Shown piece by piece: positions 20,716 through 37,427 of a stretch of 64,000 nt of DNA; the stretch's first letter is position 1, and each line of letters opens with the position of its first letter. The stretch spans positions 3,083,001 to 3,147,000 of the forward strand of contig NC_132980.1 of assembly GCF_047496725.1 (NCBI RefSeq), given 5' to 3'. The notes below the pieces were generated by a model. It ran no database searches and was not told the DNA's origin. It saw nothing but the letters and a program-made list of their open reading frames with translations. This DNA comes from Anoplolepis gracilipes. Its lineage: Eukaryota > Arthropoda > Insecta > Hymenoptera > Formicidae. The position numbers and the translations under genes were made by a program.

Positions 20716-21528
20716 GTGCGTTGCATTCTTTCCTTAAAAATTATGGAAGATGTTTCGCTCCAGTTTTATGGGAGATTTTCCGCGAGGGTACAAAGCTGCC
20801 GAATGTCGGCGCTTAAAATCTCTTTTTCCATAATATTCTAATGGTCATAAAATGATCATAAAAAATTAGAAAAAAAAAGAAAAAAACACTTTTATGGTTT
20901 CTAAAATGTCCCTCGGCTATAAATAAACTACAAAGATAAACACCTTGCAGTTGCAGTTCTTTCCCTAAAAATTATGGAAGATATTTTGCTCCAGTTTTAT
21001 GGGAGATTTTCCGCGAGGGTACAAAGCTGCCGAACGTCGGCGCTTAAAATCTCTTTTTCCATTATATTCTAATGGTCATAAAATGATCATAAAAAATTAG
21101 AAAAAAAAAGAAAAAAAACACTTTTATGGTTTCTAAAATGTCCCCCGGCTATAAATCAACCACAAAGATAAACACCTTGCAGTTGCAGTTCTTTCCTTAA
21201 AAATTTCGGAAGATATTTTGCTCCAGTTTTATGGGAGATTTTCGGCTAGGGTACAAAGCTGCCGAACATCGGCGCTTAAAATCTCTTTTTCCATAATATT
21301 CTAATGGTCATAAAATGATCATAAAACTAGAAAAAAAACAGTTTTATGACTTCTAAAATACCCCGGCTATAAAATCAACTGCAAAGATAAACATCTACTT
21401 TCGAACGTGTGTAGGACCCTCCCCCCCCCTACCCCCTTTCCCTAACAGACCCCTCGCGCCTCTCAGATACCCCATCCCCGCACCCCCCTCAGCGCCCCAT
21501 GGCTTAGAATCCCCACTATAACACTACT
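20716..21528. repeat. Polinton right terminal inverted repeat
   Basis: It contains three tandem units of about 230 bp beginning near 20716, 20947 and 21179, then the unique C-rich outer end. Each unit has an ATGGGAGATTTTCCGCG-type segment. The left arm has two full units, so this arm is longer by one unit. It ends CACTACT at 21528. Confidence 0.9.
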
Positions 21529-21534
21529 TAGAGC
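21529..21534. repeat. Polinton target-site duplication, right copy
   Basis: TAGAGC directly after the right terminal repeat, identical to 4930-4935. Confidence 0.92.
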
Positions 21535-22271
21535 TCTTTTTAGTTGATGCTGTTCCTCTGTTTTTCTTGCTCACTTCTTTTTGTAAAAAGCTCCAAATTG
21601 TCTCTTGGTTTTTCAATCTGCCATTCTAACAATAACAAAATTATAAATAGTACGTTGATTTGGAAAACAAAATTTTTAATTTATAATTACTTACTTTCGC
21701 TTATATTGTGTGGATATTCGCTATTAACTACTTCTTGCGCGCTTTCACTAAATAAAATATCTCACCGGATAGAGAAGCCTTGCAGTCACAAACAGCAAAA
21801 CAAAAGCTCATGGTCGTGCCGTGGAGACAGGGGGAGGTGGAGAGGATAAGCACGCACGCCAAAAGTGCTGTTCTACTGATTGCGGCTGCTATTTGACATC
21901 TCCGCTATCGGAAAATCTCCGGTATCACTGCATAAAAAACATAATCGCTTGCCCAGTTGTAGTATAGATTCTGCTTAAGATTTTAATCTATATTATTCAC
22001 GGAACAAACTGGTGAGAAAGAATGCTCTTATTAAAATTAATTTATACTTTTTATTAGAATTATTTATTCCTTGATATTATTCTATTAATTATTTTTTCAC
22101 ATTGTGTGGAGTGTGTTGTAATTATTTTTACACATTGTTATTGTTTTACAAATTGGGAGATTTTGTTTCTTAATTTTTGTAAAACATTAAGACTCCGAGG
22201 CAGCCTTCGGCCGCCCCCTTAAACCGGCCGCTCGCGGGGCACGCGTTCGCCCTCCGCCAGGATCGGCCCTG
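21535..22271 (-). pseudogene. hAT element remnant, 5' part
   Basis: The minus strand next to the insertion reads NQETIWSFLQKEVSKKNRG, the kind of start found in ZMYM1-like hAT transposases. It runs up to the insertion point, after which the downstream frame (4929 leftwards) is off by one, so the gene was or became broken there. Upstream DNA to about 22271 is GC-rich near its end and finishes in CCCTG. Its reverse complement, CAGGGCCG, is a plausible hAT terminal repeat, making 22271 the likely element end. The matching left end is not found. Confidence 0.5.
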
Positions 22272-22379
22272 GGTCTGGAGTAGCGGCTTCAACTCGTTCG
22301 GAATGGTCTCTATATAATGTCATGTCATTTCTGATACCTCACATTAGGAAAAGAAAGTAAATTTAATATATGATGATTT

Positions 22380-25326
22380 GTTCTATATATTTTCGAATGA
22401 TTGCAGTATAATTCTTTCAATTATTTCTGATTGCAGATCTGTGGACAATTTTCCATCAAAAGCATTGGTGTCCGCAGCCACATCTACATCATTATTATCA
22501 ACAGATGAAGTATTTCTGTCGGCATCTCCAGGCAGCACAGAAATGATATTAGATAAGCAGGCTGTGGATGATGTTAGCGCTCCATTTAAAGTTATTGCCA
22601 TCTGTCCTTTCATCTCGTCGCCTTCACTTGAGTGCAGGTTATCATCAGCAGCTGCAAATATGCCCTATTTAGAGCCTACAAGTCGATACAAGAAAGCCAA
22701 AGTTGGGCGAAACATCTGAGATGTTTAAAGAAACTCTTGCCATTTTAAATAAATCTATAGTTGCATCCAGTGCTTCTGTTCCACCCTTATCATCACCACC
22801 ACTTTCAATTGATATTAATGATCCAGATGTCTTAATTGGTAAAAATGTGGAATCTTGCCTCAAGAATTTAACAAATATAGCATTAAAGTTGAAATACGGG
22901 AGGAAATTTAGATCAATTATTCAAGATTGTGAGGACTGAAGGTTTGAAAGTTTCGGATTAATTGTTAAAATAATATTTTGTTGTTATATTAGTTATTTCG
23001 TTGTTTCGGATAATCCTACATCTGGTGCTATCAAACGTCTCAAGTTTGAAAATGCAGATAATATTCCACAAAAAAATGTGATTGAGTTGAGTCGTAATAT
23101 ATGTACTGATGATTTGAGTCTTAACGTACGTGCTAATATCCAAGTAACTAACGGCAAAGAGCATTCATTAAAATTCACACAGTTTGATTTTATCACTTCA
23201 ATAACAAATAATACACTAGGATTTTTAGCTAAATTATACAGCATTGATAATATATCTCGTCATCATGTCCAGCTTATTCTTGAAAATCAAATTGAAATGC
23301 TACGTAATAATAGCTAATTGGATATTCTTGAAAACAAAGTAATTGATATTATTTAAAATCCAGTTGAAAAGGATGAAGCTCTTAAGGAAGTGCGACATAT
23401 GTTTAATAGTTTAAAAAACATGTATTCTGGGCTCAAACGGAACATCTTATTGTTACATTTAAAACTTTTACAGAATGTGGTGCTTACATTAAACCTCAAG
23501 CTTTTATTGTGGGTCATACTCTAACTTCAAAACATTTATATGGATCTGTGTTAATGGAGACAACTAATTTATATGATAAATTTATTCCTTTGCGTTCAGT
23601 ATTACGTGGATTTTTAGAATTACCGGGTGTCTTAAATAAAATCTTATCATATATGAAAAAATAAAGAAAGATCGGATGGTTCTATCCTTGAAAATTTAAT
23701 TCAAGCAAAATTATGGAAAGAAAAAATTAAGTCCAAGTTTGGGAAACTTCTGCTTCCTATCGGATGTTATTATGATGAATTCGAGCCCGGAGATACTTGT
23801 TCTCCTCATAACGGTGTTAACAAGATAGGTGGTTTATATTATTTTTTACCTTGTTTATTATCAGAGAATAAAGCTGCTCTGGAAAATATTTTTACAGCTC
23901 AAATTGTATACGCACAAGATAAACATTTCGGAAATAATGAATTATTTCGTCGTACTCTGCACGAATTGCAGTATCTTGAAATTACTGTAATAACAGACAA
24001 TACAGAAACTTACATTGCACTTGCTGTGTTTTTAGGCAATAATGAAGATGTGCACAATGTGTTAGGATTTACCAATTCTTTCAACGCAAACTATTTTTGC
24101 CGAAGATGCGAAGTTCATAAAACTGTGTCATATACTCAAGCAAAGGCTAATCCATCTCTTCTGAGGAATCAACAAAACTATACTACAGATATAAACATAA
24201 ATAATCTCAGCAGCACATATAAAATCTTATTGCATATGGAATGACCTTTTAGGAATTCATTGTACTGAAAATATTGCTTATGATGTAATGCATGATCTTG
24301 ATGAAGGAGCATGGAATTATGATATGTGTTTACTAATTATTAAGTTAATCGAACTCAAACGCTTTACTATTGATCAGTTAAATAATAGAATTCAGGGATT
24401 TGATTACGGTTATTGTGAGGCATCAAACAGACCAGGCATTCTCGAAATAAAAAATCTCAAAAAGAGAAGTCTTCCATTTACAGCTGCTGAGACATCATGT
24501 TTTGTTAGGCATTTTGGTCGGTTGCTGATTATATTACAGCTGAAGACCAACAACCGTAACGTTTTTATGAAGTAATCGTTGAAATTGTTAATATTATTCT
24601 TTCTCCAACTGTAAGATATGGCGACACAATAGTTATTCTTAAAAATTTAATAAGTGAGCATCATTCTCTATATTTGAAATTGTTTCCTAATGAAATTTTA
24701 AAGCCGAAGTATCGCAATATGCTTCATTATGACGAATGTTGTGAACAAATCGAACCTCTATTGTTTATGTCAAACTGGCACTTTGAGGCGAAACATAGGC
24801 CATCCATACGATATAGTGCTACTAATTGTTGTTATAAAAATTTACCTGAGACATTAGCTCAAAAAGCTCAGTTAAAGTTTTGTTATCGTCTTCTTGCTTA
24901 AAAAGATTTAGAGTCTAATATTACTGTATCAACTGGTAAAATTATTTATACTCACTTATAGCTGAAAATTTTGATAATTTTATTCATCTTTTATCCAATA
25001 AATTTGTTAATAAAATTCACATCTTAAAATGGGCTAATGTCTTAGGTACTCATTATAAAGCGGGAATGATATTATTAACTGGCTTCGATGAAGAGTATCC
25101 TGTATTTGGTCAAATTAAGTTTATTTTATTTGAAAATGATACCAAAAATGTTTCTTTTATTTTGAAAGATTTTAAAACTATTATTCTCTTCTCTACATCA
25201 AGCATATTTGTTCCTTTTGAAAAGTGGTTTTTTATAGAACAAAATACTCTTCATAGTCATTTACTAATTCATATTCGATCGGGTCCAAACGAACGTTCCT
25301 ATATAACTTTCCGGCATAAGTTATAA
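22380..25326 (+). pseudogene. EnSpm/CACTA-like transposase remnant
   Basis: A series of open pieces in changing plus-strand frames: 22440-22720, 22720-22940, 23000-23320, 23690-24243, 24240-24575, 24600-24900 and 25066-25326. Recognisable blocks are a Cys-pair region (FCRRCEVHK, near 24100), the IAYDVMHDLDEGAWNYDM motif (near 24290) and an LKPKYRNMLHYDECCEQIEP segment (near 24700). They are of the type seen in animal EnSpm/CACTA-like transposases. At least six stops or frameshifts, so it is inactive. The superfamily call is moderate. Confidence 0.55.
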
Positions 25327-25706
25327 ACACAATCGTTTTAAGTTTAATTATTTATTTTAACGGTATTATTATTTATTACTATTTTAAAAATAATAAAAAC
25401 TGTTTAAAAATTGTGTTTAACTAAAAACAAATTTATTTGTATTTCTAAACTGTCTCATTATTTTAATATAAATAGTTAATAAAGTTAACGTTTTATAGTG
25501 TCCACTAGATTTAACTAATTATAATGATAATATAATATTAACAAGATATAATGTTATTTATATATACAGATTCTCTTATATTTTGATACAAATTTTAAAT
25601 GTTCACATTTGAAAATATATTTTTTTTATCTTTCTATATTTTTTATAATTTGTAGATGATAAAATTAATTTTGTGCATTAGTGTATGATGAAATGTACAG
25701 TAATAG

Positions 25707-25752
<46 letters not shown>

Positions 25753-25816
25753 CACACACACGCACACACGCACGCCGCACGCACACACACACACACACAC
25801 ACACGCACGCACGCCG

Positions 25817-25855
<39 letters not shown>

Positions 25856-26264
25856 GCACGCACACACACACACGCATGCACAAATATACAAAACCGAATT
25901 TAACATACGCAAATTACAATAAAATTTTAATAAAATTAAAATAAAATAAATAAATAATTAAATAAATTTTAATTTGTATGTTATTAAGTTCAGCTTTGTA
26001 TATTTGTCTAAATTATCTTTATATATATCATCATAAATATAAAAAAAAATTATAATACCTACAAATTATAAAAAATGTCAAAGGATAAAAAAGAAATATT
26101 TGCAAATATCAGCATTAAATTTTGTATCAAAATATGAGATATTCTTATAATAAATATAAATAATTTTGCATTAAGCATTATAATAAGCTACATCTAGGAG
26201 AGACTAGTTTTTATTTAAGAAAAATAATATGTTAAAATTAAGTTAATTTTTTTAAGAAATTAAG
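25327..26264. other. AT-rich sequence with (CA)n microsatellite
   Basis: CA repeats with CGCA interruptions (ACGCACGCCGCACG twice) run from about 25711 to 25874. Long frames across it on both strands are artefacts of the dinucleotide. The rest is AT-rich with no gene seen. Confidence 0.85.
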
Positions 26265-26510
26265 TTGACAAAAGGCGTCATTAAAGAAAAAAATAATGCT
26301 AATACAAGTATGCTTAATATTGAATGGATGCTACTGCATTTTTTAATTGAAATAAATTTTGTTTTCAATTAAGTATATTTTTATTTTTATTTCAAGAATA
26401 ATCTATTTTTTATTGAAAATTATTTATTCTTGGCGCTATTTTAGGAATAAAATATTCTTAGATGAATACATATTTACATTTTTTTAAGAATTCATTTTGT
26501 GTGTGAATGA
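26265..26510. repeat. Inverted duplication, left copy
   Basis: Matches 28325-28585 in reverse complement, including AATGCTAATACAAG and TTTAAGAATTCATTTT at the two ends. The copies have diverged, perhaps 70 percent identical by eye. They flank the last exon of the GPCR gene. No coding. Confidence 0.65.
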
Positions 26511-27408
26511 TTATATAGATGTTTACTGAACGGAACGTAACTTATACAGATATTTACTAAAAAAAGATTAGACGAAAACCATAGATTTGTAATTTTTCTT
26601 TATTTGCATGTTTTAATTAATATGTACATGAAATATACTCATTTAAGATATATTTTTATTTAAGCAATATTAGTTATTGATCAATCATTTATATTTCATA
26701 CAATCCATATTGTATAAAAAACATTTATTTAAATTAAAATATGTACATAAAAAAATAGTGTAAATAATTAATATATTAAAAATAATATACACAAAAGAAT
26801 TTTAACAGAAAATAAACCATTTCATATATAAAACATAATAGTTTGGTATATAACAATTTTTTCTAACTACGGATTGTGAATTGCGATGAGAGAATAGACA
26901 GCATTTTTAAAACAACTGCGTATAATTGCAAACACTCCTGGAAATAATTTCACGCATAAATCGAAACTGAGATGTTGTTTAGAGATGCTGATAAAAATGT
27001 CCTTCCACGTTTTTCTATTAGAATATTACATTACTCTGTGTCATAGAAAGCAATTCTAAAAATATATTTGTCATCATATATGAATTAATTTAATGCAGAA
27101 TAAAAAAAATACCAAATGAAGAAAAGAAAAAAAAATAGTAGTTTATCTAATTTTTTTACTAAATTAACTTTAAAATTGTTTATGTTGCAAAGCAGCCAAT
27201 ATCTTATTTTATTAAAATTAAATTTTCTTAGGTTTTCAAAAAAAGGCACATGTTGCGAGATGTATAAAATGTAACCTAATTCTAGAATATATTTGTATTA
27301 TGTTACCTGCATTGAATTAGATTTGTTAATTCTAGGCAAGAATATATCTAGAAAAAATTGCATAAGGATAAATATGCATATATACTTATAGATATAAGAT
27401 TAGTTTCA
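26511..27408. other. AT-rich 3' flank of the GPCR gene
   Basis: AT-rich, no gene recognised. The 3' untranslated region of the minus-strand receptor gene should lie at its right end. Confidence 0.5.
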
Positions 27409-31916
<4,508 letters not shown>

Positions 31917-33015
31917 TAATTTATCGTATTAATTTGGTCTTTTCTTATGACAATTTCTTAATCTAGTATCTAACAGCTTGATCACGATAACGTAACTCTT
32001 CTCTTAGCAAAGAATGAAATTACTGCTCGTGAATGCACGGCGAGAGACACGAAAAACACATGTATTTGCGCGATCAATAAAAAGAGACTGCCGACGAATC
32101 ATCTATAATATAGAAGCAATCTATTTGTTAAGAAATCGCGTATATAATGTAGATATTTTATCTACATGATATTAAACATATGATTAAAAAATTTATTTCC
32201 AAAAAGTATACAAAAAATTGAATATTACTTAAAAAATAAGATGTAAAAAATTTTATTTATTTTTTTATTTTACATTACAGGTAATAATACGTTTGTTTTT
32301 AATTAAAAGTTAAGAAGTTGAGAATATGTGAAATATATTATGCAAAATCCGGTTTGCAGTTATTTGCATTCTGATATGCTCATTAAAGAAATCACATTAA
32401 CAATTTGTTACGTCATTCCGACTCCAAGATTCCTTCCTTGTTGCGTCAGTGATCGTCTAAACATCTGACCAATGATAAAAAAAAGGAAAATAAACGATTG
32501 TGTACATAACTTTTATAACTTATTCAATCGATCATAATCAATTAGCAATCAATATACAAGAAAAACAAGAGAAGTTTCCCTAATAATATAATTCTAAAAC
32601 AAATGAAAAACAATAAAAGTATTTGATCTAAATTAAAACTTGTTCAATGATAAAACTATTAAGTTAGAACATAGAAAATAACAATTTCATAAAAATCCAC
32701 TAAAAATAGCTACGGAATCATAAACTATAATCTGAATCATCGATAGACGGTCGTTAGAGACAAATTTTCCTCAAAAAGGAGATATAAAAACGATTCGCAA
32801 GAACGTTAGTGAATTTTTAGTTCAGTACGCAGGATGAATCAAAACAGTATAACACAATATAGTTAAGTTTAGTCCTCAGCATGTAAATTATTGTCGGATT
32901 CCAATCTTGCCCTGTATATAATAAAGTACTCAGACTCGTAACTTTTTACACATTTCCATATTTATCTTTTTTTATTGCAATTCTCATCCATTTTCCCCCT
33001 ATATATATATATATT
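31917..33015. other. 5' flank of the GPCR gene, no gene seen
   Basis: AT-rich, with no long frame. The promoter of the minus-strand receptor should lie in its left part, but no clear core element could be chosen. Confidence 0.5.
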
Positions 33016-33251
33016 CTTATTCTTTTGGTAATCGTTGTCCAATATAATATTATCCAATATGCTCACCGCTGAATTAATAATTCTTATCAATCAAGGTGAA
33101 ATGCATCCGGCACGGTCCACGCTCGGAAGAAAATCCATTTCTACCGAGATATCTGTTTCTAAAGTTTAAATTTGAGAATCATTTTTCTTAAATAACTTTT
33201 ATATTACTTTGTAGATCTTTGATGTATGTATGTCCGTAATGATAATATTCG

Positions 33252-33320
<69 letters not shown>

Positions 33321-33454
33321 TACGATAGAAATGGATTTTCTTCCGAGCGGTGGACCGTGCCGGATGCATTTCACCTTGATTGATAAGAATTATTAATTCA
33401 GCGGTGAGCATATTGGATAATATTATATTGGACAACGATTACCAAAAGAATAAG
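33016..33454. repeat. Foldback MITE with near-identical 128-bp arms
   Basis: 33016-33143 and 33327-33454 are reverse complements with very few differences (TCGGAAGAAAATCCATTTCT versus AGAAATGGATTTTCTTCCGA). The loop holds a (TA)n run at about 33253-33318. The high arm identity suggests recent activity or conversion. Confidence 0.88.
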
Positions 33455-33547
33455 GCAAGCATATCATTTTTACTAGTTTTTATTTAAACACAGTGTATGT
33501 TTACATAGTCAAACATTAAATATTACAATATACATTTGCAATTAATC

Positions 33548-35610
33548 ATGCCGAAGCGTAAATGTTATCGTGTATTTCAACGAGATATCGCCGTAAGTTA
33601 ATTAGAGAAGAGAGTAACGAGTTATTTCCACTTGTTTTTAATGAAGAATTTAGAGTCAATTCGCACGTAATTATAAATAATTCCTCTTTAGATAATGATG
33701 AGATTGTACATGAAAATTTTAATAACACTCTTTCCGAAATTGTACAAGATGAAACAGTAAATAATTTACCGTTTTTCGACAAAATAAATGTCTCTGAATA
33801 TGATGCTTCTAATAATGAATTTTCACGTCGAACTTTTATAAGAGAGGATGATAATAATTCAGAAAAAAACAATGATTTTGAAGCACTTTTAGTACAATGG
33901 GCTATTACACATCGCATTTTTCATGTAGCTTTATCACATTTATTGTCTGGTTTGAAAAAAGTACATCCAATCTTTTCTAATTTGCCAAAATGTGCAAAGA
34001 CATTATCACATGCATCGCGATATTCTGTTATTACTGATATATTTCCTGGTTAATATTCATTTTGGTATTGAATACGGTATTTTACAATTTTTATCTAAAA
34101 GTAACAACGCAATTTTATCTTCTATTCAGATTCAAATTGGTATTGATGGTTTGCCGATATCTCGATCTAACTCGAATCAATTATAACCCATTTTAGGAAA
34201 AGTCATGCCTCATTGAAAAGTATAATTTCTTATCGGTTGTTATTTCGGTAAAACCAAAAGCGGATGCAAATGAATTCTTACAACAATTTGTAAAAGATAA
34301 ATATTTTGATTAATACCGGCATAACTTATAACGAAAAAACATTTTCAGTGTCAATACATTCTATCATATGCGATGCGCTTGCTAAATCTTTCATTACGCT
34401 TACTAAAGGACATACTGGTTATTTTAGCTCTCCAAAATGTATAATTGAAGGCGAATTTATCGCTAATAAAATTTGTTTTCCCGGTTTTGATTTCCAAAAA
34501 AGAACGGACACTAATTTTCGTAATTAAATTCAAGAAGAATACCATCTCAGTCGTTCTGTTCTATTAAACATTTCAAATTTTGACATTGTATCTCAAATTC
34601 CATTAGACTATATGCATATATGTATTGGCGTAGTTAAAAAACTAATAAAATTATGAATAAGTGGTCCTTTTAATGCTAGATGTTTATCTTCACAACGAAT
34701 ACAAAATGTTTCTAAATTTCTTCTCGATATCAGACATTTTATTCAAAAAAAATTTGCTAGAAGACCGTGAGAAATTCAAAATTTTGCACAATGGAAAGCA
34801 ACCGAATTGAGACAATTTTTATTATATACCGGTCCTGTTATATTAGAAAAAGAATTAAAACCTGATATATTTTCCAATTTTCTCACTTTGCATGTTGTTA
34901 CTCTCATTTTATGTCAAAAGAATAGTACAGTCGAATATATTGAATACGCGAATGAATTATTGAAACATTTTATTGAATGATTTATTAAAATTTACGAATC
35001 CGAATTTGTATCTCATAATATTCATGGTCTTCTACACATAACTGACAGCGTGAAACAATTTGGGCCATTAGACACTTTTAGTGCCTTTCATTTGAAAATT
35101 TTATAAAAGAGTTAAAATCCACTTTAAGAAAATCTGAAAAATCATTAGAGCAAATCAGCAATCACTATACGGAGATAAATTTTTGTAAAATCGATTATTC
35201 TGACAATACAAATATTTCAAAATAAATGTAAAAAATCTACACGAGAGAGAACCATTGATATCAGGTTGTTTCAATCTACAATTTTCAAAAGTTGAATTTC
35301 TAGATTTTATTATTTCAATCAAATCTTCTGATAATTGTTATCTCATAGAAAAAGATATCGTCTATTTGAAAAATATTGTAATATCGATTGAAGGTAAATA
35401 TATTGCAATAAGTCGTAAATTTAAAATTGTTGAAGAAACTTTATAATAATCCATGCAGTTCTATTCATTTGAATATATTCAAAGTAAGTCAATTATCTGA
35501 CATTCAAGCCTGGCCTTTGCATAAAATAAGTTGTAAATTTATCAAATTGCTTTATAAAAATGAAAGATATTTCGTAATAATACCGCTTATAAGCATTAGA
35601 CATTTATAAA
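33548..35610 (+). pseudogene. EnSpm/CACTA-like transposase remnant, second copy
   Basis: The start MPKRK at 33548 is followed by a frameshift within 40 bases. The main frame then runs 33562-34053. Later pieces include a zinc-type segment (GYFSSPKCIIEGEF, near 34430), IPLDYMHICIGVVKKLI (near 34600) and the conserved end HNIHGLLHITDSVKQFGPLD (near 35020). These are blocks of the DYMH-type animal EnSpm/CACTA-like transposases. At least eight stops or frameshifts. It differs in sequence from the copy at 22380-25326. Confidence 0.65.
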
Positions 35611-35760
35611 ATATTTGTACATTGCACTCCACTTTATAATTTTTTTAATAAACAAATTAATAAAAAATTAAAAGAATTAAATTCTAGACAAAATTAAGGA
35701 CTGAGACAATCATATATTTTTTTATATACACAGCAACAATCTATCAACAATGATATCTTA

Positions 35761-35761
<1 letters not shown>

Positions 35762-35791
<30 letters not shown>
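35762..35791. repeat. Short (TG)n tract
   Basis: About 12 TG units with one GC interruption, between the transposase remnant and the companion gene remnant. Confidence 0.85.
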
Positions 35792-35886
35792 TATTTGCTT
35801 TCGGAATTCTTAATAAATCGATCTGGTTTAAAATATTATTCGTTAGAATTTTACTCGCAAAAAGTTTGTTTGTAATTGCATAGGAA

Positions 35887-36590
35887 AACGTCGAATCGAG
35901 GATTTATCGTCGCAAAATTCTCCGATGGTGTTCAAGTAATGCCAAAATCTTGGCTGCAAAGTGAGGATATGTGCAAATATTTTTCACACTTTAAAACAGA
36001 TAAGACTTCAGAAAGCAATTAAAAAGGAGGAAATTCCAAATGTTGGCCTTCTTGTAAAATTTATCGAATTTTTTGCGAATATTGTAAATATTTACATAAA
36101 ATACCTCTTATTGTTTTTAAGTTTTACTTATTTTAGTAACTTAATATTGACAATAATATTTTCAGCGTTCTTACAGAAGGCTAATGCGAAGGCAAAAGTA
36201 GACTTACACACATCGAATATGAACACGAAGAAAGATACAAAATCTTCCAGGAAAAATAGAGCGAAAAGAGTTTTATCTTCATCTGAAGGCGAAAAAGAAT
36301 CTTGCACAGATACAATTTTATTACCTGCTCCATGCTATCCTGCAAAACGTAATTATAAAAAATTATATTGCGTGTTATATATATAAAATTCATTCATATA
36401 TAATTTTTATATTTAACATTATATTTTTTCTATTTTTACTAATGTAGGTCAATGATATAATACAGACGAACAGTACAACAGAAATAAAATGCAATCTGAA
36501 AGTATAGCCATTAAAGGTTCTTGGGATTCACAAAAAACATCACAAACTTCAAATTTGAGTTCTCACACATTATCTATGCAAGGTGAGTAA
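35887..36590 (+). pseudogene. Spliced companion gene of the EnSpm-like element, remnant
   Basis: Exon-like pieces follow the transposase on the same strand. About 35887-36035 contains RGFIVAKFSDGVQVMPKSWL and then a frameshift. 36171-36346 (after ATTTTCAG) has LQKANAKAKVDLHTSN and a basic SRKNRAKRVLSSSEGEKE stretch and ends before GTAATT. 36449-36582 (after AATGTAG) ends at a GTGAGT donor. The opening resembles companion proteins (DUF4806-associated type) that accompany such transposases in insects. That identification is tentative. The rest of the gene is missing, replaced by a microsatellite. Confidence 0.4.
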
Positions 36591-36669
36591 ATTCGTTATA
36601 TATCTCCATATAATATCATAATATAATATTTTATAAGTACACGTACAAATGTAAATATTTCGTGTATGT

Positions 36670-36799
36670 ATACACACACACACGCACGCACACGCGCCGC
36701 GCACGCGACACGCACACGCACACGCACACGCACACGCACACGCACACGCACACGCACACGCACACGCACACGCACACGCACACGCACACACACACACAC
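36670..36799. repeat. CA / CACACG microsatellite
   Basis: CACACGCACACG-type hexamer repeats with a GCGCCGCGCACGCGACACG interruption at about 36695-36712. It truncates the gene remnant on its left. Confidence 0.9.
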
Positions 36800-36854
36800 T
36801 TATAACATTTAATGACCAAAAGTTGTTCCGAATCGCCGACCGTCAGATGATGCA

Positions 36855-37065
36855 ATCAGCTTATTGCTACACGCGATGTGTGTATGTTGAGTGTGTGCGT
36901 AAAAGAAAGGGACAGAGTGAGTGAGAGAAAGAGAGAAATAACCGTCTCCGCGACGGCAATGCTCCTTCGATTGTCATCGACATTGTCGTCGACGACTTCA
37001 GACCGATCGATATATTGATTTTCCGGCTCAGCTGAGAGACACATCGCGTGTAGCAATCAGCTGAT
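36855..37065. repeat. Short inverted repeat pair
   Basis: ATCAGCTTATTGCTACACGCGATG at the left is matched by CATCGCGTGTAGCAATCAGCTGAT at the right. The inner 160 bases hold GAGA-type tracts. A small foldback element. Confidence 0.75.
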
Positions 37066-37084
37066 CGCAGCGTCCGACGTTATT

Positions 37085-37412
37085 TTAAGGAACACTTATT
37101 CCTGACGTAATTATAAGACATTTTCTTCTTTACCAAAATTTTATTTAAAGCATAATTTTATGTTATAAGATAAAATAGTTAGCGACTCATGCGGCGGTAA
37201 TCACTCGTCGGACGGTCAGCTGCGCCCGCGCTCGCGGTGCGCCGCACCGCTCCTGCCTGCCTTTTATACTCGACGTGTGATTTGCTAACTATTTTTGCTT
37301 ATAACTCAAAAACTACGCTTCAAATCAAATTTTAGTAAAGGAAAAATTGTCTTAAAATTGCGTCAGGAATACGTCATTTTACGGACGGAAGGTTGTTCTG
37401 GGACACCCTGTA
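37085..37412. repeat. Foldback element ending ACACCCTGTA
   Basis: Imperfect arms: AATAGTTAGCGACT and GTGATTTGCTAACTATTTT near the centre, CCTGACGTAATTATAAGAC and GTCTTAAAATTGCGTCAGG towards the ends. The right end is GGGACACCCTGTA beside a (TA)n run. Confidence 0.6.
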
Positions 37413-37427
37413 TATATATATATATAT

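Larger units (their letters stand above)
4936..21528. mobile_element. Polinton/Maverick (adintovirus-like) element, 16.6 kb
   Basis: The element starts AGTAGTGTTATAG and ends with its reverse complement, CTATAACACTACT. It is flanked by TAGAGC duplications and carries the Polinton gene set: PolB, retrovirus-type integrase with chromodomain, FtsK/HerA-type ATPase, adenain-like protease, penton-like and major-capsid-like proteins. It sits inside a hAT transposase remnant. PolB, integrase, the PLA2 gene and several others carry stops or frameshifts, while the packaging and capsid genes remain open. It is best described as a decayed endogenous copy of a virus-like transposon. Confidence 0.95.

Noticed and set aside
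25643..25944. Long frames over the CA repeat on both strands
   Set aside because: Dinucleotide repeats give open frames of alternating residues in several frames; no protein-like composition.
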